64,000 nt of DNA, taken from contig NZ_LT592170.1 in the NCBI RefSeq assembly GCF_900088825.1, positions 730,590 through 794,589 of the forward strand. Direction: 5' to 3'. The position numbers and the translations under genes are program-made. The stretch comes from Thiomonas delicata (GTDB lineage Bacteria; Pseudomonadota; Gammaproteobacteria; Burkholderiales; Burkholderiaceae_C). Positions 34,176 to 40,938 of this stretch are shown here, in pieces; the stretch's first letter is position 1, and each line of letters starts with the position of its first letter. The notes below the pieces were generated by a model. That model was not told where the DNA came from and ran no database searches. It worked only from the letters and a program-made list of their open reading frames with translations.

Positions 34176-35219
34176 TCAGCGCGCGATGTGCGCCGTGAAC
34201 CAGTTGATGATCGCGGCTTCCTTGCTTCCCCACAGCGCCGGGTCGATCACCTGGGTATGCACCGTGCCCAGGTCTTGCAGGCTGGGCAGCGGCCGCACGC
34301 CGACAAGCAACGGCAGGTAGTTGGAATCGGCCGAAGGGTCGCCATGCTGCATGGCGGCCTGACCCGCCGGGGAGAGCACGAATTCCACGAAGCGCCGCGC
34401 CTGCTGCTGCAGCGCGCCGCGGACGGATTTGCCGATGGCCAGGTCCGACGGCAGCACGGTGCTCGGCGCCGGCGCGGCGATCTTCAGGCCCGGCATGTCG
34501 TGCGCGAAGCCCAGCGCGGCCGAGCTTTGCACCACCGCGGCGTCGATCTGGCCGTATTGCAGCGCGCGCAGGGTCACGCTGTTGGTGGGGAACACCTTCA
34601 GGCCGTTGGCCTTGAGACGCTCGAAATAGGCTTCGCCCGGTTTGTCGCCCATCTGCGCCAGCACACCCGCCACCAGCGGGTAGGTGGGACCGGAGATGGC
34701 CGGGTTGTTCATGCCCACCTTGCCGCGCAGCGCGGGCTTGGCCAGATCGTCCCAGGTCCTGGGCCAGTCCGCCGGGGCGATGCGCTCGGGGTTGAACAGC
34801 ACCACGCCGGCATAGGTCACGCCCACCGGCTGCCAGCAGCGATCGGCGGGCTCCAGCTCCTGGCCCAGCGCCGTGTAATGCACCGCCGGCGCCCAGCCGC
34901 ATTGCAGCAGCCCCTGTTTGGCAAAGGTCTGCATGGCCTGGTTGCCGTCCAGCCAGATCACGTCCCACTGCGGGTTGTGCGCTTCGGCCTGCACCCGCGC
35001 CAGCAGCGGCCCGGTGCTCAGGTGGATGAGGTTGACCGGAATGCCGGTGGCCTTGGTGAAGGCGTGCGCGACCTTCTGGTCGTAACCCATGGCGCCGTAC
35101 ACCGTGAGCGTGGCGCCGAGCGCCGCGCCGAGACCGCCTGCGGCGAGCAGCAGGGCCACGGCGCCGAGGCGCAGCTTGGTGGAAAGGCGCGAGGGCAAAA
35201 GCTTGATCGAGAGCTTCAT
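34176..35219 (-). CDS. periplasmic solute-binding protein of the uptake operon
   Basis: 347 aa. Long N-terminal signal (basic start, core LGAVALLLAAGGLGAALG, cleavage near ALG-AT). The mature chain, LTVYGAMGYDQKVAHAFTKATGIPVNLIHLSTGPLLARVQAE, then DVIWLDGNQAMQTFAKQGLL and KALRGKVGMNNPAISGPTY-like segments, belongs to the iron/phosphonate/phosphoglycerate-type binding proteins. The tyrosine pair typical of FbpA iron sites is not evident where expected, which leaves an organic phosphorus ligand open. Its ATG overlaps the tonB stop (ATGA). Confidence 0.88.
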   Translation of the reverse strand: MKLSIKLLPSRLSTKLRLGAVALLLAAGGLGAALGATLTVYGAMGYDQKVAHAFTKATGIPVNLIHLSTGPLLARVQAEAHNPQWDVIWLDGNQAMQTFAKQGLLQCGWAPAVHYTALGQELEPADRCWQPVGVTYAGVVLFNPERIAPADWPRTWDDLAKPALRGKVGMNNPAISGPTYPLVAGVLAQMGDKPGEAYFERLKANGLKVFPTNSVTLRALQYGQIDAAVVQSSAALGFAHDMPGLKIAAPAPSTVLPSDLAIGKSVRGALQQQARRFVEFVLSPAGQAAMQHGDPSADSNYLPLLVGVRPLPSLQDLGTVHTQVIDPALWGSKEAAIINWFTAHIAR

Positions 35220-35953
35220 GAATCGTTCAGGTGAAAGCGCACCCAGATGTCGAAGGTCATGCTCCGGCCTTGCAAGGGCGTGGGCGTGGCGGGATAAGGC
35301 GCCCGGCGCACGGCGTCCATCGCCGCGTTGTCCAGCAGGTCGCTGCCGCCACTGGTGACCACGCGCACGCCGCTGATCTGGCCGTCGCGGTAGGTGAAGG
35401 CCACCAGCGTCTTGCCTGTCAGATGCATCAGGCGCGCGGCCGTCGGGTAGTGCACCGCGGCCTGGATGGCGCTGCGCAGTTGCGCCTCGAAATCCGCCTT
35501 GATCGAAGCCAGGTCCACCGCAGGCGGGGCTGGAGGCGGGGGAGGCGCAGGCGGCGCGGGCGCGGCCACCGGCATGGCCGGATGCGTGTCCGGCACCGGC
35601 GCGGGCGGTGCCACCACCTTCGGCGTCGGCAGCGGCGGCGGCACCACCGGTCTGGGCGCCACGTGATGCATCACCGGCTTCGGCAGCGGTTTGGGCTGCG
35701 GCTTCGGCATGGGTTTCGGGATCGGCTTGGGGATGGGCTTGGGCGCAGGCGGCGCCACCGTCTTCGGCGCAGGCCGGGGCGCCTCCAGCACGATCTGCAT
35801 CGGCGGCGGGGGCGGCGGCTCGGGCGCATGCCGGGCGTACCACAGCACCCCGCCGATCAGGGCCGCCTCCACCACCAGCGCCAGCGCCGCCGCCGCCGGC
35901 CAGCGCCGCGCGTCGTCCGGCTCGCGCCAGGGCGCGGCATGCACCGCGCTCAT
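35216..35953 (-). CDS. tonB: TonB protein of the uptake operon
   Basis: 245 aa. Membrane anchor at about 21-40 (AAAALALVVEAALIGGVLWYA), then a long Pro/Lys spacer (PKPIPKPIPKPMPKPQPK and PPAPPPPPAPP) reaching across the periplasm, and the C-terminal TonB fold (VHYPTAARLMHLTGKTLVAFTYRDGQISGVRVVTSGG, MTFDIWVRF). A dedicated TonB placed with ExbB, ExbD and an ABC importer suggests it serves the receptor encoded upstream. Overlaps exbD and the binding-protein gene by ATGA on both sides. Confidence 0.95.
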   Translation of the reverse strand: MSAVHAAPWREPDDARRWPAAAALALVVEAALIGGVLWYARHAPEPPPPPPMQIVLEAPRPAPKTVAPPAPKPIPKPIPKPMPKPQPKPLPKPVMHHVAPRPVVPPPLPTPKVVAPPAPVPDTHPAMPVAAPAPPAPPPPPAPPAVDLASIKADFEAQLRSAIQAAVHYPTAARLMHLTGKTLVAFTYRDGQISGVRVVTSGGSDLLDNAAMDAVRRAPYPATPTPLQGRSMTFDIWVRFHLNDS

Positions 35954-36360
35954 GGCTGCGTACCCCCGCCCCCCGGCTGCGCGGCCAGGCCGATCCTGGT
36001 CACCCCGGCGGCGCGGCAGGCGTCCATCACCGCCATGAGCTGCTGCAGCGAGGTGTCCTTGTCCCCGGCCAGCGTGACCTGCAGCGCATCCGGGTGTGGC
36101 TTGGCCTTGAGCACCGCGGTGAGCTGCTGGGGCGTGAGGGTCTGGTGCTCCAGGTGGATCACCCCGGCCTTGTCCACCGCCAGCGTGAGCTGCGGCTTGG
36201 GCATGGCCTGCGCGGTGGAGCTGGTGGGCAGGCGCGAGGCGATGCCGGCGTCGGGAATCATGTGCAGCGTGACCATGATGAAAAACACCAGCAGGAAGAA
36301 CATGATGTCGATCATCGGAATGATCTCGATGCGGGCCTTGCGAGTTTCGAAATACTTCAT
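35950..36360 (-). CDS. exbD: ExbD proton-channel subunit
   Basis: 136 aa. Short cytoplasmic N-terminus, then one helix IEIIPMIDIMFFLLVFFIMVTL with the essential Asp (D18), and a periplasmic domain (LQVTLAGDKDTSLQQLMAVMDACRAAGVTRIGLAA). With ExbB it converts proton flow into TonB movement. The start is 100 bases after the exbB stop, the largest internal gap of this operon. Confidence 0.95.
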   Translation of the reverse strand: MKYFETRKARIEIIPMIDIMFFLLVFFIMVTLHMIPDAGIASRLPTSSTAQAMPKPQLTLAVDKAGVIHLEHQTLTPQQLTAVLKAKPHPDALQVTLAGDKDTSLQQLMAVMDACRAAGVTRIGLAAQPGGGGTQP

Positions 36361-36460
36361 GGCGACTCGACGGAGAAAAAAGGCGCCGCAGCACGGCTGC
36401 GGCCCAAGCGGGCGTGCTGCCGGCCCGCGCTGACTCGCTGACTGGCAGGGAGGATGAGGC

Positions 36461-37222
36461 TCAGGCGACGTGCTGCTGCAGCACCGCGGGCTTGGCCGGG
36501 TGTTGCAGGGCCTGGGGGCGGGCGGCGGTGGGGTGGACTGCGGCGGGATGGGCCGCAGTGGCCTGGCTCGAGGCGCCCTGGCCGCCGTGCACGCCGCCGC
36601 TGCGGTAATGCGGGTACATGCGGTTGGTCAGCATGAGCTTGATGCGCTCGAGCTGGTGCAGCACCAGGCGCACGCGCTGGTTCAGGGCGTTGAAGGCCAC
36701 CAGGCCGAGCACGGCGATGAACAGGCCGGCGGCGGTGGCCAGCAGGGCTTCGCCCACGCCGCCGGTGACGGCCTGGGTGGCCGCTCCGGGGTTGGACAGG
36801 GCCTGGAAGGTGTTGAACATGCCGATGATGGTGCCCAGCAGTCCCAGCAGCGGGGCCAGGGTGACGATGGTGTCGAGCACCCACAAGCCGCGGTCGATGC
36901 GCGGGGCCTGGTCCATGACGGCTTCCTCGAGGCTGCTGGAGAAATGCTCCAGGGTGTCGCCGAGGTCGTGGGCCAGGGCCACGGCAACGACCTGCGCGGC
37001 CGAGGAGCCGCTGTCTTGCTCGGCGCGCGCGCGCAGCAGCCGGGTGTCGACGTGGGCGTGGCCCTTGAGCTCGCGCACCCAGGCCTTGCACTGCGCCTGC
37101 ATGCGCCCCAGCGCCCAGAACCGCTCGATCATCACCGCCAGCGCCACCGCCAGCAGCACGAACATGATGTACAAAATGCCGCCGGAAGTCTGGGCGAGAT
37201 GGGTGATGGTTTCAAGCGACAT
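36461..37222 (-). CDS. exbB: ExbB proton-channel subunit
   Basis: 253 aa. Three membrane helices: ILYIMFVLLAVALAVMIERF (about 16-35), LDTIVTLAPLLGLLGTIIGMFNTF (about 118) and GGVGEALLATAAGLFIAVLGLVAFN (about 155), the last two being the MotA/TolQ/ExbB signature. The C-terminus has an unusual His/Ala/Pro/Gln-rich tail of about 45 residues (AAHPAAVHPTAARPQALQHPAK). It is the first gene after a Pho-like promoter and opens the nine-gene run to the phosphoesterase. Confidence 0.95.
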   Translation of the reverse strand: MSLETITHLAQTSGGILYIMFVLLAVALAVMIERFWALGRMQAQCKAWVRELKGHAHVDTRLLRARAEQDSGSSAAQVVAVALAHDLGDTLEHFSSSLEEAVMDQAPRIDRGLWVLDTIVTLAPLLGLLGTIIGMFNTFQALSNPGAATQAVTGGVGEALLATAAGLFIAVLGLVAFNALNQRVRLVLHQLERIKLMLTNRMYPHYRSGGVHGGQGASSQATAAHPAAVHPTAARPQALQHPAKPAVLQQHVA

Positions 37223-37260
37223 GATCAGACTCCAAAAACTCGATTCAGGACAATCTCGAA

Positions 37261-37294
37261 AACATAGTGGATCTTTATGTCAACGCTTTGACAG
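37261..37294 (-). promoter_or_regulatory. Pho-box-like promoter of the exbB operon
   Basis: On the minus strand CTGTCAA AGCG TTGACAT (37294-37277) has two half-sites 11 bp apart, 11 of 14 consensus positions. Ten bases further is TATGTT (37266-37261), a good -10. The predicted transcript starts about 30 bases before the exbB ATG. The same bases also form the palindrome TGTCAA-N4-TTGACA. Confidence 0.65.
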
Positions 37295-37359
37295 ACGGAG
37301 GGCAGTATGCGGGAGGCACATTTCCACACATACTGGCCCTCGCGCAATGCGGCCGAGAT

Positions 37360-39705
37360 TCAAAAATCGGCCGTTACGCTGGCGTAAAGGGTTCTTGGCG
37401 CGCCAGGCAGGGCAAGAACCTGGCCTTTCGACGCGCCGCCGAGCCAGCCACCGCCGGTAACGAATTCGAACGGGTTGTACTGTTTGTTGGTCGCGTTCAG
37501 GACATCAATGCTGAAATGCACGGTATGGACCATCGACTGATGCGTCGGCACAACGCCATCGAGCCCAAGATTCAGCAGTCCGTAACCCGGGATTTTCTGA
37601 TTGCTCGTCGCCCCCAGTCCGTTGTCAAACATGTTTTGTGCGCCGACGTATTGATACCAGACCTTCGGCTCCCAAAGCACGCCGGATTGATAGTATTGAT
37701 AAGTTGCGCCAATATTGAACGTGCGATTCGGCACATTCGCCACCGGAAGCCCGTTGTAGCTGACGCCGCCCGTGACATAATTGTTGAAGTCGGCTTTCTC
37801 GATATTGAGGTTGGCAAAAACATTCAAGTTGTACAGCACGTCGTCCGACGCGCTGATGTTCACGCCTTTGTACACGGAATCGCCATTGGCATCGCCAAGA
37901 TAATTGCCGTTCGAATCAAAGAGCGGGATGTACTGATTGCTGAAATGCAGGTGATAATAGGAGGCGGAGAGCAGGAAATTGTGCAGATAGGCGCTGTTCT
38001 TCACGTGGATCTTGAAGCCGACGTTGTAGTCCTGGCTCTTTTCCAGGTTGTAGATGGGCGGATTTGATTGATACAGTCCGCCGCCGCCCCCAACCTGGGG
38101 TTCCTTGTACGCAACGGCGTAATTTCCGAATAATGCCAACCAATCCAAGGGGCGATAATTGGCGCTGATCGACGGCTCGGTGTCGTGGTGCGACACATTC
38201 GCGGCAGGGAGCGTGCCCTGGTTGTTGTTCGGATACAGGGCGTAGGCCTGGGGAAAATCCGCCTGGGCGCCAGGATAATAATTGGTCTGATCGTTGATGA
38301 ATCGGATCCCCGGCGTGATGTCAAGGTTGGAAAGAGGGCTGATCTTGTCCTGTGCGAAAACCGCCAGATCGGTTTGATCCCAATAGTCGCTCCGGTAATG
38401 GGCATTGGGAACGGTCTGACTTCCGAAATAAGGCGGGTTCGGATTGTAGAATGCGTTGCGCGAATTGTAATGGCTTTTCAGGAAAAACCCGCCGACGCTG
38501 ATGACGTTATAAGGTAATGAGATGTCGCCCCAAAGCTTGTCTCCGTAGGTCGACGTCGACGGGTTGTTGTGTTCAAACAGGTTGCCGGGATTGCCCATGC
38601 CATAATTGTTGTAATGATCATGCACGCGTTCGCCGAGTCGATACCAAATCAAGTTGTGAATCGCGAGATTGGAATCGGCCTGAATATTGAACTTGCCGTA
38701 GATCAGGCGGGTTTTATTGGTGTCGATTTTGTACCAGACATTGGCCGGGATCGAGCTGTAAAATCCGGATGTGGGTTGACTATAAAGAGGGGTGTTGGCG
38801 GTTCCGTCCAGCGTGACGCCGGCGATGGGCTGAACCGGAATCATCACGGGCCGGTATCCCGTACCGCGGGCCTGATAAAAGCCGAATGACATATCGCCCT
38901 GGTCGAGCTGTTTGCGCGTCTTCAGGAAAAACGCGTAGTTCTGACTGCGGTTATCAAAACCATCGACGCTGGTTCTGTAGCTGTTGGAGGAGCCCGTGCC
39001 GCCCGCGATGATCGTGGACCAGCCGTCATGGGCTCCGGTGTTCAGGCTGTAGGAGAGATTTCTTGCGCCATAGCTGCCCACGCTCAAACCAATCGAGCCT
39101 CCCGCCTGCGGGGTCGGTTGCAGGGGAACGAACGCAATTTGTCCGCCGATGTTGTTGTACCAGCGGTCCTCGGGATCGCCCGGACCATAGGTGATGCCGA
39201 TGCCTTGCAACAGGCTGAGTTGGGGAACCTGCGGCGATTCCCACAGCCCTGTCGATGGGTTGACCATCGGCACCCCGTCGAAGGTGACGGAGAGGGCGCC
39301 GTTGTCGATCTGGCCATTCGAGAAACCGCCCCAGCCTTGCTTGAGGCCATTGACGCTGATGGAGTTCTTCGTCGAGCCGGTGGCGCCGTATCCCGTGACG
39401 CCGACGCCAGGCGCAAGAGACAGCGCCTGCGCGCTGCCGCCCACTGGACCGGCCGCCTGCAGTTCGGTTTTGCCCAGGACCTTGGTCGACTGCCCGGATT
39501 TGAAGACATGCTCGGGCTGGAGTTTTTTCGATTCCGTGCTTTGGGTTTTGGCCGTCCCGCCCTGGCCACCGGCCTGGACGGTGCCCAGGTCGGTGGCGGC
39601 GCTTTGGGCCTGGGCCGCGGCGAACGGCGCCGACAGCAGGGTGGCGAGCAGGGTCTGCGCGAGCACGGTCCGCTTGAACGCGGGCCGGTTGGCTGGGTGT
39701 TGCAT
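37360..39705 (-). CDS. TonB-dependent outer membrane receptor upstream of exbB operon
   Basis: 781 aa. Signal peptide ends near AQA-QS (about 34). The plug domain has SVNGLKQGWGGFSNGQIDNGALSVTFDGVPMVNP and IGITYGPGDPEDRWYNNIGGQIAFVPLQP; the barrel ends YASVTADF. GGAGGA lies 5 bases before the ATG at 39705. Much of the barrel-coding part is visibly lower in GC than its neighbours (for example 26 of 60 bases from 38641, against 40 of 60 in exbB from 36901), which suggests different ancestry. Substrate unknown; context points to a phosphorus or iron compound. Confidence 0.92.
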   Translation of the reverse strand: MQHPANRPAFKRTVLAQTLLATLLSAPFAAAQAQSAATDLGTVQAGGQGGTAKTQSTESKKLQPEHVFKSGQSTKVLGKTELQAAGPVGGSAQALSLAPGVGVTGYGATGSTKNSISVNGLKQGWGGFSNGQIDNGALSVTFDGVPMVNPSTGLWESPQVPQLSLLQGIGITYGPGDPEDRWYNNIGGQIAFVPLQPTPQAGGSIGLSVGSYGARNLSYSLNTGAHDGWSTIIAGGTGSSNSYRTSVDGFDNRSQNYAFFLKTRKQLDQGDMSFGFYQARGTGYRPVMIPVQPIAGVTLDGTANTPLYSQPTSGFYSSIPANVWYKIDTNKTRLIYGKFNIQADSNLAIHNLIWYRLGERVHDHYNNYGMGNPGNLFEHNNPSTSTYGDKLWGDISLPYNVISVGGFFLKSHYNSRNAFYNPNPPYFGSQTVPNAHYRSDYWDQTDLAVFAQDKISPLSNLDITPGIRFINDQTNYYPGAQADFPQAYALYPNNNQGTLPAANVSHHDTEPSISANYRPLDWLALFGNYAVAYKEPQVGGGGGLYQSNPPIYNLEKSQDYNVGFKIHVKNSAYLHNFLLSASYYHLHFSNQYIPLFDSNGNYLGDANGDSVYKGVNISASDDVLYNLNVFANLNIEKADFNNYVTGGVSYNGLPVANVPNRTFNIGATYQYYQSGVLWEPKVWYQYVGAQNMFDNGLGATSNQKIPGYGLLNLGLDGVVPTHQSMVHTVHFSIDVLNATNKQYNPFEFVTGGGWLGGASKGQVLALPGAPRTLYASVTADF

Positions 39706-39789
39706 GCGATCCTCCGGGAATGGCTTTTGGATGTGGCGGGATGGTCGAACGCCATCGGTGTTCGAAGCCACACATTCCAATCGGGGCGC

Positions 39790-39830
39790 GTGAAGCCGGG
39801 GTTACAGAGACCTGACCGCGTTCTGTCCGA
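39790..39830 (-). promoter_or_regulatory. tandem 11-bp repeat array upstream of the receptor gene
   Basis: Half-sites on the plus strand: TGAAG (39791), TTACAG (39802), TGACCG (39813) and TGTCCG (39824), exactly 11 bp apart and each a variant of TGACAG. A putative -10 TGGAAT (39779-39774) lies 10 bases beyond. The same geometry occurs at five other promoters in the window. Confidence 0.55.
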
Positions 39831-39919
39831 GGCGCGCTGAACTGCGTCGAAGTGTGTCGCCGCCGCGTGCGCACGGCATAGGCCGAGGCGTCAGGGCGTG
39901 CGAAGCCATCGGCCCCGTC

Positions 39920-40621
39920 TCAGTCCGGCGTCGCGAAGGGTCCGGCGTCTTCCGTCCGCGCCCAGCGGTAGCCCACGCCGTGCACGGTCTGCAGCCGAAC
40001 GTCCAGCCCGTGCGGACGCAGCGCGCGACGCAGCCGGCCGACCGCCGTGTGCACGGTGTCGGGGTGGGCGCGGGCCGGAATGTCCATTGCCAGGCGCAGC
40101 GCCTGCGGGCTCATCACATGGCCGCGTTGCGCGGCAAGCGACCACAGCAGATGAAAGAGCTGCGGCGCGAGTTCGACGGACTGCGTGCCCACGCGCAGCT
40201 GCCGGGTCTGCTCCTGCAGCGCCAGCGTGTCGTCGAGCACCATCCAGCCATCGGGCTGCGGCGCCACGCGCTCGCGCAGCCTGGCCAACTGGGCGCGGAT
40301 CAGCGGCGCCGTGCTGCCCTGGAGCAGCACGGCATCGACACCGGCGCGCAGCGCCGCCAGCGCACCGGGCGCGGCCACGTCGGGCAAGAGGGCCACCACG
40401 CCGGGAAGCCAGCCGCTGGGCTGGTGACGCAGGCGCATGGCCCAGGTGGTGAGTTCGTGCGTGTCGTGGCCGCTCACGGCCAGCGCGGCCCAGGCGTCGC
40501 CCGCGCGCAGGCGCTGCAGGGCCTCCTCCGGCTGCACGGGTTGCGAGTTCGGGTCGCCGCAATCCGCGCAGGACGTGTCGAAACGCACGCACAGCACGGA
40601 ATGTTTGACAGGATCGCTCAT
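39920..40621 (-). CDS. OmpR/PhoB-type winged-helix regulator with degenerate receiver-like domain
   Basis: 233 aa. The C-terminal 100 residues are a winged-helix DNA-binding domain (LELAPQLFHLLWSL-like helix, VMSPQALRLAMDIP, HPDTVHTAVGRLRRALRPHGLDVRLQTVHGVGYRW). The N-terminal 125 residues look receiver-like in length and helix pattern (LPDVAAPGALAALRAGVDAVLLQGSTAPLIRAQLARL), but the phospho-acceptor Asp at the expected position is not evident. An early CxxC (SCADCGD) might sense metal or redox. No histidine kinase is nearby. It lies between the repeat arrays of its own promoter and of the receptor gene. Confidence 0.78.
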   Translation of the reverse strand: MSDPVKHSVLCVRFDTSCADCGDPNSQPVQPEEALQRLRAGDAWAALAVSGHDTHELTTWAMRLRHQPSGWLPGVVALLPDVAAPGALAALRAGVDAVLLQGSTAPLIRAQLARLRERVAPQPDGWMVLDDTLALQEQTRQLRVGTQSVELAPQLFHLLWSLAAQRGHVMSPQALRLAMDIPARAHPDTVHTAVGRLRRALRPHGLDVRLQTVHGVGYRWARTEDAGPFATPD

Positions 40622-40730
40622 GACACTCGCAAGCCGGGAACTGGCTCGGGGTGCCGGCGGCACGCCTTGTGCGCAGCGCGGCAGGTCCGAATCCAGGAGG
40701 GCGGGGGAGTCCCGAGTGTCCCTGCATTGC

Positions 40731-40748
40731 ATGACGGCATTGTGACGG
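40731..40748 (-). promoter_or_regulatory. Pho-box-like site upstream of the winged-helix regulator
   Basis: Plus strand ATGACGG CATT GTGACGG: two half-sites 11 bp apart, on the minus strand CCGTCAC and CCGTCAT, close to CTGTCAC/CTGTCAT. A weaker third unit (GCCACAG, 40753-40759) continues the 11-bp register. It reads toward the regulator gene. Confidence 0.6.
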
Positions 40749-40857
40749 GCCGCCCACAGGTTCACAATCGAGGGGCCTCGGCGTGCCTGCGTGGGCAATA
40801 TCGAGATTTTTTCCGGAATGGGCGGCGGGCGCGAGACGGCGCACGAAGCTCCCCCTC

Positions 40858-40881
40858 CCGGCCTCCCCCAGGCGTGGGGGA
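40858..40881. repeat. GC-rich palindromic intergenic element
   Basis: CCTCCCCCA GGCG TGGGGGAGG, a perfect 9-bp stem, resembling the dyad at 14037-14085. It may be a member of a dispersed repeat family. Confidence 0.4.
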
Positions 40882-40938
40882 GGTGGGAAAGACAGGCGCG
40901 AACCGGTGGAAATTTCCCAGCGGCCCAAGGAGCGCCCC

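Larger units (their letters stand above)
40622..40938. other. divergent promoter region between regulator and FecR-like gene
   Basis: 317 bases with no gene. It holds a Pho-box-like site (40731-40748) oriented toward the regulator, a GC-rich dyad at 40858-40881, and the AAGGAG ribosome-binding site of the FecR-like gene at about 40927-40932. Confidence 0.55.

Noticed and set aside
30580-37222. Pure ferric-iron ABC/TonB uptake locus
   Set aside because: The ABC family includes iron importers and the ExxE protein hints at metal, but the terminal phosphatase, Pho-like promoter and absence of siderophore or FecIR genes make iron alone unsatisfying. Not excluded; kept as an alternative.
37278-37293. 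TGTCAA-N4-TTGACA as a separate dimeric operator
   Set aside because: The same bases fit a Pho box with the right -10 spacing, and other promoters in the cluster share the 11-bp direct-repeat geometry, so the palindrome may be coincidental.
40593-40629. TGACAG and ATGACA at the start of the regulator gene as a further Pho box
   Set aside because: The two cores are 15 bp apart, not 11, and lie within coding sequence.
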